64,000 bases of DNA from Johnsonella sp. (GCA_030529445.1 JAUMWW010000003.1:62001-126000); one strand, 5' to 3'. Shown: positions 44,304 to 53,548, counted from the first letter of the stretch. Translations and numbers: made by a program. The notes: generated from the sequence alone by a model not told the origin.

Positions 44304-45278
44304 ATGCTCTTTTCAGGGAAGAAAAACAAATCGAAGAATATAAATCATATCAAAAGTCTAAAAATAAAAGCAGCTCTCCAAGTACGCTTATCCCATAAAT
44401 CCATTCAGAATGATTTTTTTTCTTTGAAGAGGGCAGCTATGAAGGCCTCCTTAAGCATAGAAGCGGCGCTTTCCCTGAGCCTCTTTATTTTCTTCATGGT
44501 TCTGCTCATGCTGCCTTTTAAGATGATGGACAGCGCAAGAAAAATGCAGTCCATATGCGAGGCGGTCAATAAAGAGGCATGCAAATATGCTTATCTTATG
44601 TATAAGATGGATCAGGAGAAGGGAGGGGAAAAAATAAAAGAAGAGGGGGAAAGAATCGATAAGGAAGAGGAGGAGTCTGCCGAGGATACAAAACTTTTCC
44701 GGTCTTTGCTCGGCTCCGGAGCACTCGGTATATATACGGCGAAGAAAGCCGAGGAAATGGTCGATGACGCGCATATCTTCGATGTGTCGGGATTGATGAC
44801 GGAATGCATGCAGGATGAAGAGATGATCGTGATACGGCTGCATTACCGTTATCGGCTGCCCTTTGCGGTGCTGGGCTTGGGCAGCATCAAGCAGGGGGTG
44901 ATGAGCAGCAGAAGAGCTTGGATAGGAAGCGAGGGAGAGGACGAGCAGGGCGGGAGCGAAAAGGAAGAGGAAGAGAGAGTTTATATCGGAAAGACTTCTA
45001 CGAGATATCATAGAAGTAGGCAATGTCATTACTTATATAATGATATGAAATCCGTGCCTCTGCTTGCAATATCCGATCATAGAAATCATCAGGGAGGTAA
45101 ATATAAGCCATGTGCAAGATGCGGCTCGGCGGGAGGAGAGACCGTCTATATTCTCTCTTCCGGCAGCAGCTATCATACGAGCAGATCCTGCTCGGCGATG
45201 CTTTCCTATGTAAGGTCGGTAAAGCTTTCGGAGGTAGAGCATCTCGGAGCCTGCTCCTATTGCGGGGCTTCTCACTAG
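44304..45278 (+). CDS. TadE-like protein with tandem C-terminal Cys/His repeats
   Basis: The 324-residue protein has a basic N-terminal leader of 45 residues, then ASLSIEAALSLSLFIFFMVLLML, a pilin-like segment with Glu at +5. A charged middle follows. The C-terminal 110 residues hold two copies of a motif of the form VYI..(S/T)..YH.SR.C..L (about 20 residues) ......C..C, with CARCG and CSYCG at the ends. Similar YHxxxC/CxxC units occur in many secreted Firmicutes proteins and probably bind zinc. AAGGAGG lies upstream of the start; an internal ATG at 44439 is an alternative start. Confidence 0.82.
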   Translation: MLFSGKKNKSKNINHIKSLKIKAALQVRLSHKSIQNDFFSLKRAAMKASLSIEAALSLSLFIFFMVLLMLPFKMMDSARKMQSICEAVNKEACKYAYLMYKMDQEKGGEKIKEEGERIDKEEEESAEDTKLFRSLLGSGALGIYTAKKAEEMVDDAHIFDVSGLMTECMQDEEMIVIRLHYRYRLPFAVLGLGSIKQGVMSSRRAWIGSEGEDEQGGSEKEEEERVYIGKTSTRYHRSRQCHYLYNDMKSVPLLAISDHRNHQGGKYKPCARCGSAGGETVYILSSGSSYHTSRSCSAMLSYVRSVKLSEVEHLGACSYCGASH

Positions 45279-45373
45279 GAGGGGGATGGTTCGGGGGCTT
45301 TTGGAAAATCAGGATGAGAAAAAGAAGAAAAAACAGAGCCTAGAGAATAGAGGAGAAAGAAGGGGGGCTTTTT

Positions 45374-45823
45374 ATGATGAATGAATCTGCGGCGGGGAAG
45401 GTGCTGATTCTTACCTTTGCCGCAATATGTGCATATGAGGATTTTAAACATAGGAGCATAGAACTGAGATTTTTTATTCTGATGTATTTTATGGAGCTGG
45501 TATGGTATATGAGCATGCTGGCATTCGGTGCGGAGATTGCATGGTCAAAGATTGCCGCCGGTATTTGTCTCGGTCTGTTTCTCTTGGTTTTGGCAAAAAC
45601 AAGCTCCGCATTGGGAGAAGGAGATGCGCTCTATTTTATTGCGACGGGGGCGGCGGTCGGAGGGAGGGATAATCTGAAGCTCTTTATCCTGAGCATGATA
45701 TTCATTGCCCTTGCTTCTTTATGCATCGTTGTGAAAAATTTTTTTGAGCATAGGAGCAGCAAAAAAACAACGATTGCGATGCTCGTATTTTCCCTCCCGG
45801 CGGCGCTTCTGCTGCTGGGCTGA
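45374..45823 (+). CDS. A24 prepilin peptidase, second copy
   Basis: The 149-residue membrane protein has the catalytic aspartates of A24 peptidases in CAYEDFKHRSIELR near residue 22 and in LGEGDALYFIATG near 83. It is shorter than and diverged from the copy at 38374. A G-rich ribosome binding site lies six bases upstream. Two peptidases in one operon suggest division of labour, for example between the major pilin and the pseudopilins encoded on either side. That split is inference. Confidence 0.88.
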   Translation: MMNESAAGKVLILTFAAICAYEDFKHRSIELRFFILMYFMELVWYMSMLAFGAEIAWSKIAAGICLGLFLLVLAKTSSALGEGDALYFIATGAAVGGRDNLKLFILSMIFIALASLCIVVKNFFEHRSSKKTTIAMLVFSLPAALLLLG

Positions 45824-45878
45824 GAGGAAGAAAAGAAGAATCCCGCATATAAATCGGGAAAGAGGAGGGGAGGAAAAA

Positions 45879-46334
45879 ATGAGAAAAAAGAAGGGAGAAA
45901 AGAGGCGGCACAGGATGAGGGCGAGCTTTACCATAGAGATTTCGTATATTATGGCAATCACGATGTTTTGCATAGCGAACCTAATTCTCATGGCATACCG
46001 GGAAAATGCGAGAGTGCTTGCGGGTTTTGTCAATCATACGGCAGTCGAGGAGGCTTCGCATATCGAGGAAAAATATAAAAAGGACGAGTTTGCCGTCGGT
46101 ACGATAGAGGCTTATGCATTGCAGGGGCTAAGAAGGGTCTCGGCGCTCGAGGGGGGAAGCTTTGAAATAGGCAGGGATAAGAAAAGGGCGTGGTCAAGAT
46201 TTTCGGCGGGGGAGCTCGATTCGGATATAGAATACAGGATCAGCAATCCGGAAAGATTCATGAGAATAATTACCGTATTGGAGGCGATTTATGAAAAAAA
46301 TAAAGACGGAATACAGGAGGAGCCTGAGGAATAA
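45879..46334 (+). CDS. Small TadE-like pseudopilin
   Basis: The 151-residue protein has a very basic leader (KKKGEKRRHRMR), then ASFTIEISYIMAITMFCIANLILMAYR in overlapping pieces, a pilin-like helix with Glu at +5. A charged globular part of about 105 residues follows. The start at 45879 has GGGGAGG upstream; the longer open frame upstream overlaps the peptidase gene in another phase. Its 3' end overlaps the FHA gene by 44 bases. It is probably a minor pilus subunit or a pilus priming factor. Confidence 0.8.
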   Translation: MRKKKGEKRRHRMRASFTIEISYIMAITMFCIANLILMAYRENARVLAGFVNHTAVEEASHIEEKYKKDEFAVGTIEAYALQGLRRVSALEGGSFEIGRDKKRAWSRFSAGELDSDIEYRISNPERFMRIITVLEAIYEKNKDGIQEEPEE

Positions 46335-47544
46335 CCGTATGATCCTAAGTTTTGATGAGGAATTTGACGAGGTGAGGAAGGAATATCGCTCTGAATTTAA
46401 AATGCTGGAATCCAATGATATCCCGGGTCTGCTCAAACTCAGGGTCAGCGCCGGGCAAGAAGAAAGAATGCTGGAGTATGATATTACTTCAAAGCAGTCT
46501 TTGAGCAGGATCTTGGAGCTGAGGCAGATCGGAGCCGGGGAAATCAAAACAATCCTGATCAGGCTTGCAAAAATCATAGGTGAGATAGAAAAATATCTTT
46601 TGAGCGACAGGGGAATTTGTCTGGAACCGGAGTATGTTTACGCGGATCCCGAGACTTTGGAGATGGGGCTATGCTATATTCCGGGATGGGAAAGGGATTT
46701 TTGCACGGAGCTGACCAAGCTTCTTTCGATGCTGCTTTCCAAGATAGACCACCGGGACAGGGAGGGCGTGGTTTTTGCTTATACTCTGTACCAGGAAAGC
46801 CTTAAAGAAAATTATATTATCGATGATTTGATCCGGCTGATTCATCGGGACGGACTTGAAAAAGAAGAAATAAAAAGGCAGAGGGAGGAGGAAGAGGAGG
46901 AAAAGGAGTGCGGTAAAGAAGCCGAGGAGATTTCGGCATTAAAAAAAGAGGGATTCAGCATTAAGAAACTATTTGCCAAGAGAAGCAGGGAGGAAAGTGA
47001 AAAAAGCGAAGCGGCAAAAAAAGAGAGTGGAGAAAAGGCGCTTTGGGAGAAAGCAGCTCGAGAAAAGGACCGTGAAGAGTTTTTTTATTTTAACGGGATG
47101 GAAGCGGCGGCGCTCAGAGAGGAAAACGAGTGGAAAGATTATTTTTCTTTGTCGAAAGCCGGGGAGGAAACAAAAGAAGAGGCTGAGGATAAAGAGGGAA
47201 AGGTACTGCATACGCATACGGTACTCTTGTCGGAGCAAGGGAAAGAAAAGGAGGCGGAGCATAGGCTAAGAAGTCTGGAAAAAAATATGGAGGATATCGA
47301 ACTTGGATATTTTCCTTTCGTGATAGGAAAGCAGGAAAGAGTCTGTGATTATGTCCTTCATCTGGAGGAGGTCAGCAGGCTGCATCTGAGGCTGGACAGG
47401 GATGGAGAAGATTTCGTTGCGACGGATTTAAATTCTTTGAACGGAACAAAGATAGGGGGCAGGCTCTTGGAAAATGAGGAGAGCGCCGTGATCCGGAAGG
47501 GGGATATCATAGAAATTGCCGGATTAAAGTATTTATTCAGCTAA
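46291..47544 (+). CDS. DUF6382 and FHA-domain protein
   Basis: The 417-residue soluble protein has an N-terminal DUF6382 domain (about 15-185). A very charged Glu/Lys-rich linker follows (about 190-330) and then a C-terminal FHA domain (about 340-417) with the binding loops VIGKQERVCDYVL, VSRLHLRL and LNSLNGTKIGG. FHA domains bind phosphothreonine, so this protein may couple pilus activity to a Ser/Thr kinase encoded elsewhere. GGAGG lies six bases before the start. It is the last gene of the Tad operon by orientation and spacing. Confidence 0.88.
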   Translation: MKKIKTEYRRSLRNNRMILSFDEEFDEVRKEYRSEFKMLESNDIPGLLKLRVSAGQEERMLEYDITSKQSLSRILELRQIGAGEIKTILIRLAKIIGEIEKYLLSDRGICLEPEYVYADPETLEMGLCYIPGWERDFCTELTKLLSMLLSKIDHRDREGVVFAYTLYQESLKENYIIDDLIRLIHRDGLEKEEIKRQREEEEEEKECGKEAEEISALKKEGFSIKKLFAKRSREESEKSEAAKKESGEKALWEKAAREKDREEFFYFNGMEAAALREENEWKDYFSLSKAGEETKEEAEDKEGKVLHTHTVLLSEQGKEKEAEHRLRSLEKNMEDIELGYFPFVIGKQERVCDYVLHLEEVSRLHLRLDRDGEDFVATDLNSLNGTKIGGRLLENEESAVIRKGDIIEIAGLKYLFS

Positions 47545-47582
47545 AAAGCCTCGGAGAGAAAACATGCTGTTTTGAAATTCTC

Positions 47583-47612
47583 TTGCATCTTAAAAACATG
47601 CTGTGATAAAAT
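47583..47612 (+). promoter_or_regulatory. Promoter of the sortase gene
   Basis: TTGCAT (47583-47588) and TAAAAT (47607-47612) are spaced by 18 bases, with a TG extended -10 at 47604-47605. It gives the sortase its own transcript apart from the Tad operon. Confidence 0.7.
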
Positions 47613-47661
47613 CCCTTTGATTAAAAAGGAGATTGACAAAGCGGAAAAGAGAGGCAGGAAA

Positions 47662-48474
47662 ATGAAGAAGAATATCTATCGGGGAATGGCAGTCTTATGC
47701 CTTCTGCTTGCGTTATTTTCGGGGTATAAGCTCTATGGCATTTTTTCCGAATATCGGAAGGGCGCGCAGGAGTATGAAAGTTTGCAGCGCTTCGTACAAA
47801 AAGAAAGCCCGTCGGGAGGGGAGGCTGCCGATACCTTAAAGCCCGGGGAAGAAAATTCCTCCAAAGGGAAAGCGGATGAAAAAAATGCGCAAATGCATAC
47901 AGAGGAGGCTGCGTTTCAGGTCGATTTTTCCTCTCTTCGCAAGATTAATGAGGATGTGGTGGGCTGGATTCTGATGGAGGAGAGCGCGCTCAATTACCCC
48001 ATCGTACAGGCGGAGGATAACTCCTATTACCTGCATCGCCTTTTTGATAAAAGGGGAAATTCCTGCGGGAGCATTTTTTTGGATAAAAATAATGCAGGGA
48101 ATTTTTCGGATAGGCACAGCATTATTTACGGTCACCATATGAAGGACGGGTCGATGTTTGCCTGCCTAAGCGATTTTAAAAATGAGGAGTATTATAAAAC
48201 GCATAAATCGGCATATCTGCTGACCGAAGAAAAGAAGTATAAAATAGAATTCTTTGCGGGCTATGTATCGGATGTCTATACGGATGCATGGAGGATGGAT
48301 TTTGCCTCCGATGAAGAGCTGCTGGAATGGACAAAGGCTCTGATCGAAAAATCGGATTTTAAGCCCGAGACTCTTCCTCAGCTCGGAGATCGGATTATCA
48401 CGCTTTCGACCTGCAGCTATGAGTTTGCGGATGCAAGATATGTACTTTCCGGAATACTCAAAGAAGCAAAATAG
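47662..48474 (+). CDS. srtB: Class B sortase
   Basis: The 270-residue transpeptidase has an N-terminal membrane anchor (about 8-28) and a linker. The sortase barrel carries the catalytic residues His158 (YGHHM), Cys251 (TLSTC) and Arg259 (ADARYV). The motif GWILMEESALNYPIVQAEDNSYYL in pieces and IFLDKNN are typical of class B. The start at 47662 has GAGAGG upstream; an open frame begins 90 bases earlier across the promoter. Class B sortases in Clostridia attach surface proteins or build pili. No substrate with a sorting signal was seen in this window. Confidence 0.92.
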   Translation: MKKNIYRGMAVLCLLLALFSGYKLYGIFSEYRKGAQEYESLQRFVQKESPSGGEAADTLKPGEENSSKGKADEKNAQMHTEEAAFQVDFSSLRKINEDVVGWILMEESALNYPIVQAEDNSYYLHRLFDKRGNSCGSIFLDKNNAGNFSDRHSIIYGHHMKDGSMFACLSDFKNEEYYKTHKSAYLLTEEKKYKIEFFAGYVSDVYTDAWRMDFASDEELLEWTKALIEKSDFKPETLPQLGDRIITLSTCSYEFADARYVLSGILKEAK

Positions 48475-48579
48475 AAAGCGGAGAGGGATCGGAAGGCTTC
48501 GCTCGGATTTCCTTTTTTGAGGAGGCAAAGAAGAGATGGGGATTTATAAATTATTTTGATAGGAAAAAAAGAGAGAAAA

Positions 48580-48588
48580 TGCTATACT
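48580..48588 (+). promoter_or_regulatory. Extended -10 promoter of the HIT-rhomboid unit
   Basis: TGCTATACT is an extended -10 element about 48 bases before the HIT gene. A TTGATA at 48556-48561 is too far for a regular -35 (21-base spacer). Confidence 0.55.
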
Positions 48589-48635
48589 GTAAAAGATAAG
48601 CAATTCAATCATGTATGAGAAAGAGAGGAAGAATC

Positions 48636-49046
48636 ATGAGGGATGATCATTGTATTTTTTGCAAGATAGCAAACGGAGATATCCCCTCGTCGACGGTCTT
48701 TGAAGATGAGGAGTTCAGAGCGATACTCGATATCAGTCCTGCGACCAAGGGGCATACGCTGATATTGCCGAAGGAGCATTTTAAGGATATCAGCGAGCTG
48801 CCGAAAGATCTCTCTTCAAAGATTCCGGCACTTGCTTCCCGGATAGGAGAAGCAGCGAAGCGCTCTCTGGGAGCGAGCGGATACAATATCCTGATGAATA
48901 CGGGAGAGAGTGCGGGACAGACGGTTTTTCACTGTCATATACATATTATTCCGAGATATGAAAACGGAGAAAAAATCGTGGCATGGGAGCCTAAGAATAT
49001 GGGAGAGCAGGAGGGAGCTCTGGAGGCGATGAGAGATGCCTTATAG
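48636..49046 (+). CDS. HIT-family nucleotide hydrolase (Hint type)
   Basis: The 136-residue protein has the CIFCKIANGDIP start with a CxxC pair (Cys6, Cys9) and the histidine triad HCHIHI (His99, His101, His103), followed by IIPR. Hint-type HIT proteins hydrolyse nucleoside phosphoramidates. AGGAAG lies upstream of the ATG at 48636; an ATG at 48615 lacks one. The start of the rhomboid gene overlaps its end by 11 bases. Confidence 0.94.
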   Translation: MRDDHCIFCKIANGDIPSSTVFEDEEFRAILDISPATKGHTLILPKEHFKDISELPKDLSSKIPALASRIGEAAKRSLGASGYNILMNTGESAGQTVFHCHIHIIPRYENGEKIVAWEPKNMGEQEGALEAMRDAL

Positions 49047-49701
49047 GAGCGGTGAAGGCGGCAGGAGAAAGCCTGCTCTCGTCAATTGGATGATCATTAT
49101 TTTAAACATCCTGATCTTCCTCTTCATCGAGGCGGTGGATTCTACCGAGTCGGCGCATACCATGCTCAGGTACGGTGCAGGAAACATGTTTTACATCGTA
49201 GAGCAAAAGGAGTATTGGAGACTGCTCACCTCGGTATTTCTGCATTTCGGAATTTCGCATATCAGCAATAATATGCTCGTTCTTTTTATGCTTGGAGATA
49301 ATATGGAAAGAGCTCTCGGGCATCTGAAGTATGCGATTTTTTATCTCTGCTGCGGAGTCGGTGCGAATATCGCTTCTCTATTCTTTCATATCGATCGTTA
49401 TCCCATGACGGTAAATGCCGGGGCGAGCGGAGCGATCTTCGGCGTTGTGGGAGGGCTCTTATGGGCGGTGATGAGAAACAGGGGGAGATTGGAAGATCTT
49501 ACGACGAAAAGGCTGATCATCCTTCTGGTATTAACCCTGTATTTCGGATTTACCTCTTCGGGGGTGGATAATGCGGCGCATATCAGCGGAGCGATAATCG
49601 GTTTTCTGCTCTCTATGATTTTATACAGGAAGCCGCGCAGGCGAATGCTCTATCCGGAGGGTATTGAGTTCTATTCGGATCAGTTTTCGCAGTTTCGTTG
49701 A
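49036..49701 (+). CDS. Rhomboid-family intramembrane serine protease
   Basis: The 221-residue protein has six membrane segments and the rhomboid signatures. HISNNMLVL is near residue 75, the catalytic GASGAIFG has Ser131, and AAHISGA has the catalytic His182 in the last helix. It would cleave membrane-protein segments within the bilayer. The start overlaps the HIT gene, and the pair ends at a hairpin shared with murG. Substrates cannot be inferred. Confidence 0.93.
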   Translation: MPYRSGEGGRRKPALVNWMIIILNILIFLFIEAVDSTESAHTMLRYGAGNMFYIVEQKEYWRLLTSVFLHFGISHISNNMLVLFMLGDNMERALGHLKYAIFYLCCGVGANIASLFFHIDRYPMTVNAGASGAIFGVVGGLLWAVMRNRGRLEDLTTKRLIILLVLTLYFGFTSSGVDNAAHISGAIIGFLLSMILYRKPRRRMLYPEGIEFYSDQFSQFR

Positions 49702-49740
49702 TCGAGGAGATAAAGAAGAGAGAAATAATTGAGAATGCAG

Positions 49741-49781
49741 TGCATAAAAAAGGGAAGCTTCCTGCTTCCTCTTTTTATGCA
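49741..49781. terminator. Convergent terminator between rhomboid and murG
   Basis: TGCATAAAAA (49741-49750) pairs with TTTTTATGCA (49772-49781) and GGAAGC (49753-49758) with GCTTCC (49764-49769), leaving a small interior mismatch and a five-base loop. The T-run in the right arm serves the plus strand and the A-run in the left arm serves the minus strand. Confidence 0.85.
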
Positions 49782-49804
49782 GACTCGGAGGTTTTATTTT
49801 GAGC

Positions 49805-50866
49805 TCAGGAGAGCTCTTTAATCAGGGAAATAATTTTTTCCACCGCATCTTCACCTGAGAATCTCTTCATGTTTTCGATGTATTCTTCCTTATTGGACTG
49901 CACAAAGGAGATGGCTGCGAGCAGGCTTTCGTCAGAGAGCATTTCTTCTTCAAGCACATAGGAAAAGCCCTGCTTTTTATAGGAGTCGGCATTGAGGATC
50001 TGGTCCCCCCGGCTTGCCGAAGCGGAAAGAGGAATTAAAATATTTGGCTTTTTCAGTGCGAGGATCTCTGAAATGACATTGGCGCCCGCCCTGCTGATCA
50101 TAAGATCGGCGAGTGCCAGAAGATCCTTGAGGGCGGAGTCCACGTATTCGTACTGAATATAGCTCGGAACGGAAAGAAGGGAATCATCCGTATTTCCTTT
50201 GCCGCAGATATGAATGATCTGAAATCTCGGCAGGAGCTCGGGCAGGAGGGAGCGCAGTGCATGATTGATTTTTATGGAGCCGAGGCTTCCTCCGATCACC
50301 AGAATCACGGGCTTTTCTTTGGAAAATCCCGTGATTTTTCGCGCTTCTTCGCGATTGCCCGAAAAAAGCTCTTTGCGGATCGGGGATCCGGTCAGGATTG
50401 CTTTATTCTTCGGAAGATAATTCAAGGTTTCCGGAAAATTGCAGCAAATCTTATCGGCAAAGCGGAGGGCGATTTTATTGGCAAGCCCCGGGCTGAGGTC
50501 GGATTCATGCAGAATGATAGGAATGTTTAAGGAATGCGCAGCCAGCACGACGGGTACGGAAACAAAACCTCCCTTGGAAAATACAAGGTCGGGTCTGTAT
50601 TGCTTTAAGAGGGATTTTGCTTCGAAGACTCCTTTAATGACCTTAAAAGGATCGATGAAGTTTTTGAGGTCGAAATACCTCCTGAGCTTTCCGGAGGAAA
50701 TGCCCCTGTATTCGATATTCTCATTTTCGATAAGATTTTTTTCTATGCCCTCGTAAGAGCCGATATAAAGGATCCCGTAGTTTTCTTCTCTGAGACGGGG
50801 AATCAATGCGATATTGGGGGTGACATGACCTGCCGTTCCCCCGCCGGTCAATACGATTTTTTTCAT
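49805..50866 (-). CDS. murG: UDP-N-acetylglucosamine-LPS N-acetylglucosamine transferase (MurG)
   Basis: The 353-residue GT-B glycosyltransferase has the N-terminal GGGTAGHVTPNIAL, KGGFVSVP near residue 100, HESDLSPGLANK and the C-terminal SRAGANVISEI and GDQILNA motifs. It adds GlcNAc to lipid I to give lipid II in peptidoglycan synthesis at the inner face of the membrane. AAAGGT lies upstream of the start on the minus strand. Unlike in many bacteria it stands alone, away from the dcw cluster. It runs convergent to the rhomboid gene. Confidence 0.96.
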   Translation of the reverse strand: MKKIVLTGGGTAGHVTPNIALIPRLREENYGILYIGSYEGIEKNLIENENIEYRGISSGKLRRYFDLKNFIDPFKVIKGVFEAKSLLKQYRPDLVFSKGGFVSVPVVLAAHSLNIPIILHESDLSPGLANKIALRFADKICCNFPETLNYLPKNKAILTGSPIRKELFSGNREEARKITGFSKEKPVILVIGGSLGSIKINHALRSLLPELLPRFQIIHICGKGNTDDSLLSVPSYIQYEYVDSALKDLLALADLMISRAGANVISEILALKKPNILIPLSASASRGDQILNADSYKKQGFSYVLEEEMLSDESLLAAISFVQSNKEEYIENMKRFSGEDAVEKIISLIKELS

Positions 50867-51023
50867 CTTAATCTTACCTTTCTGCTAGATTTGTCGGCTT
50901 GCGGTTTTGGTCATATTATATTATAAGTATATAAGATATTTTAGCAAAGAAGAAAAACAAATACAATCCAATTTAAGCGCATGCCCGCAGAGGCAGGGAG
51001 AGCCGGAGAAAGGAGAATGGGAA

Positions 51024-51722
51024 ATGACGGGGATTATAGGAGCGATGGAAGAGGAAGTTACTCTGCTCAGAGAGAAAATGGAAGAAGCAGAGATCAGAAA
51101 TATCGCAGGAATGTGCTTTTATAAAGGAAAGATCGAAGGAAGAGAGGTTGTGCTTGTCAGAAGCGGAGTGGGCAAGGTCAATGCCGCAGTCTGCACGCAA
51201 ATACTGATTTCCGTTTTCGGCGTTGACAGGGTGATTAATTCGGGAATAGCCGGCTCTTTGGATGAGAGAATCGAAATCGGAGATATCGTGATCTCATCCG
51301 ATGCGGTAGAACATGATATGGATGCGAGCGGTTTCGGATATGCGCTCGGAGAAATTCCCAGAATGGACAGAATCGCATTTGAGGCGGATCAGGCGCTGGG
51401 AGAGCTGGCAAAGCGCTGCTGCTTGGCGGCAAATCCCGGGATATCCTGCTTTATCGGCAGAATTGCGAGCGGAGATATTTTTGTATCCGATATGCTCATG
51501 AAAAAAAAGATAAAAAAAGAATTTAAAGCGCTCTGTACCGAGATGGAGGGAGCTGCAATCGCGCATACCGCGTTTTTGAATCAGGTGCCCTTTCTCATTA
51601 TCAGGGCGATATCGGATAAGGCGGACGGTTCGGCATCCGTCGATTATTGCGAGTTCGAAGCCGCCGCAATAGGCAATTGCAGCAGACTGACCCTGGAACT
51701 GCTTCGGAGCGCGGAGTTTTAA
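51024..51722 (+). CDS. mtnN: 5'-methylthioadenosine/S-adenosylhomocysteine nucleosidase
   Basis: The 232-residue enzyme has exactly the length of E. coli MtnN and the motifs GIIGAMEEEV (catalytic Glu), GSAGSLD-like GIAGSLDERI, TEMEGAAIAH and RAISDKAD (catalytic Asp). It cleaves MTA, SAH and 5'-deoxyadenosine to adenine and the corresponding thioribose, S-ribosylhomocysteine or 5-deoxyribose. AGGAG lies eight bases before the ATG at 51024. Its products include the substrate of the mtnK gene near the start of this window, though the two are 45 kb apart. Confidence 0.96.
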   Translation: MTGIIGAMEEEVTLLREKMEEAEIRNIAGMCFYKGKIEGREVVLVRSGVGKVNAAVCTQILISVFGVDRVINSGIAGSLDERIEIGDIVISSDAVEHDMDASGFGYALGEIPRMDRIAFEADQALGELAKRCCLAANPGISCFIGRIASGDIFVSDMLMKKKIKKEFKALCTEMEGAAIAHTAFLNQVPFLIIRAISDKADGSASVDYCEFEAAAIGNCSRLTLELLRSAEF

Positions 51723-51759
51723 GCAAAAAGAAAGAAGTCTTTAATCAAACTTCTTCCTA

Positions 51760-51768
51760 TGTTATAAT
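51760..51768 (+). promoter_or_regulatory. Extended -10 promoter of pgi
   Basis: TGTTATAAT is a perfect extended -10 element (TATAAT at 51763-51768), about 75 bases before the pgi start. The -35 region is poor. Confidence 0.65.
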
Positions 51769-51843
51769 GATAAGCACGAAAAAATATATTTTACCGGAGA
51801 CTGTTTACCGGGATAAATTTTTAAGAATACACAGGAGAAAAAG

Positions 51844-53193
51844 ATGAAGAAAGAATTGATATTTGACTATTCCAAGGCAAGAGAGTTTATTTCGGAGGAA
51901 GAGATCAGGAATTTTCGGATCATCGCAGAAAATGCAAAGGAAAGCCTGGTGGAGAAAAAAGGAGCGGGAAATGATTTTCTGGGCTGGCTGGATCTTCCGG
52001 AAAACTATGACAGAGAAGAGTTTGCAAGAATTAAAGTCGCCGCAAAGAAGATCGAATCGGATTCCGATATTCTTCTGGTAATCGGAATCGGAGGCTCCTA
52101 TCTCGGAGCGAGGGCGGCGATAGAATTTCTGACGCATAGCTTTTATAATGTTTTGGATAAAGCTAAGAGAAAGCATCCCCAGATATTTTTCTGCGGCAAT
52201 TCGATCTCCTCAAAATACCTTGCCGATTTAAAAGACCTCCTGGAGGGCAGGGATTTTTCGATCAATATTATTTCAAAATCGGGAACGACGACGGAGCCTG
52301 CGATTGCTTTTCGCGTGTTTAAAGAGCTGCTGATAAAAAAATACGGAAAAGAGGAAGCCAACAGAAGGATTTATGCGACGACGGATAAATCGAGGGGAGC
52401 GCTTAAGAGCCTTGCCAATGAAGAAGGTTATGAGAGCTTTGTCGTTCCGGACGATGTAGGCGGGCGCTTCTCGGTGCTGACCGCGGTAGGGCTTCTTCCC
52501 ATTGCCGTGAGCGGAATCGATATCGATTCGCTGATGGAGGGAGCAAGAGCGGCAAGAAAGTCCGCGCTCAAAAGAAAATTCGAGGAAAATCCCGCGCTTT
52601 TGTATGCGGCGATCCGCAATATTTTGCTTCGTAAGGGAAAAACGGTCGAGGTAATGGCAAATTACGAGCCGAGCCTGCATTATGTAGCGGAATGGTGGAA
52701 GCAGCTTTACGGAGAGAGCGAGGGAAAGGATCAGAAAGGAATTTTTCCGGCTTCCGTAGATTTGACGACGGATCTGCACTCGATGGGTCAGTATATTCAG
52801 GACGGAGCGAGGATCCTCTTTGAAACCGTGCTTTCGATTGAGGAGAATTCCGCTTCGATTCTGCTGGGCAAAGAGGAGAAGGATACCGACGGAATGAATT
52901 ATCTTGCGGGAAAAGATATCGATTTTGTCAATCGTTCGGCGATGAACGGAACGATACTCGCCCATACCGACGGAAAGGTTCCCAATCTTCTGATCAAGCT
53001 TCCGGATCAGAGCGCATACAGCCTCGGAGAGCTTTTCTACTTTTTTGAATTTGCCTGCGGCGTGAGCGGCTATATTCTGGGAGTGAATCCCTTCGATCAG
53101 CCGGGAGTGGAGAGCTATAAAAAGAATATGTTTGCTCTTTTAGGCAAACCGGGATTTGAAAAGGAAAGAGAAGAACTTTTAAAGCGTCTGTAG
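51844..53193 (+). CDS. pgi: Glucose-6-phosphate isomerase
   Basis: The 449-residue enzyme interconverts glucose-6-phosphate and fructose-6-phosphate in glycolysis. It shows the two SIS folds, with [39 protein letters not shown] and the C-terminal [24 protein letters not shown] in part. Length is that of the Firmicutes form. AGGAG lies upstream of the ATG. It is a single-gene unit, with a convergent small gene beginning five bases after its stop. Confidence 0.97.
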   Translation: MKKELIFDYSKAREFISEEEIRNFRIIAENAKESLVEKKGAGNDFLGWLDLPENYDREEFARIKVAAKKIESDSDILLVIGIGGSYLGARAAIEFLTHSFYNVLDKAKRKHPQIFFCGNSISSKYLADLKDLLEGRDFSINIISKSGTTTEPAIAFRVFKELLIKKYGKEEANRRIYATTDKSRGALKSLANEEGYESFVVPDDVGGRFSVLTAVGLLPIAVSGIDIDSLMEGARAARKSALKRKFEENPALLYAAIRNILLRKGKTVEVMANYEPSLHYVAEWWKQLYGESEGKDQKGIFPASVDLTTDLHSMGQYIQDGARILFETVLSIEENSASILLGKEEKDTDGMNYLAGKDIDFVNRSAMNGTILAHTDGKVPNLLIKLPDQSAYSLGELFYFFEFACGVSGYILGVNPFDQPGVESYKKNMFALLGKPGFEKEREELLKRL

Positions 53194-53198
53194 AGAGA

Positions 53199-53465
53199 TT
53201 ATTCTTCGAGAACCTGGATTTCCAAAAAATCAAAATCCTGTTCCTCAATAAAGCTGTCATTTGTAAAGCGAGTTTTGGCATAGCGCTGAAAATCTCGTAT
53301 GTTTGAATTGAGCCAAATTGGTCTTAGCAGATCGAATTCCTCGCAGATTTTATCCAAGCAGCTAAGCACCCGTTCGGTTCTGGATGTTTCATAATTATCG
53401 CAGCACTCCACATGATCCTTGATCAGCTTTGTGTCTTTGAATATTTTGCCCCATAGCTTAAACAT
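53199..53465 (-). CDS. Conserved small protein of unknown function
   Basis: The 88-residue soluble protein starts MFKLWGKIFKDTKLIKDHV and ends EEQDFDFLEIQVLEE. I recall this as a small uncharacterised family common in Lachnospiraceae, but no function is known. The mix of conserved Trp, Asp and Glu residues suggests a compact fold. The start at 53465 follows a G-rich ribosome binding site on the minus strand, and a longer open frame upstream has no start signal. It is divergent from the next gene. Confidence 0.75.
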   Translation of the reverse strand: MFKLWGKIFKDTKLIKDHVECCDNYETSRTERVLSCLDKICEEFDLLRPIWLNSNIRDFQRYAKTRFTNDSFIEEQDFDFLEIQVLEE

Positions 53466-53548
53466 AGATACATACCCCCCTGTGTTCAATTGCTGATTTT
53501 TAGTATAAACCAAATAGGAGTGGATAGCAACTGAAAGGAGAACTTGCA

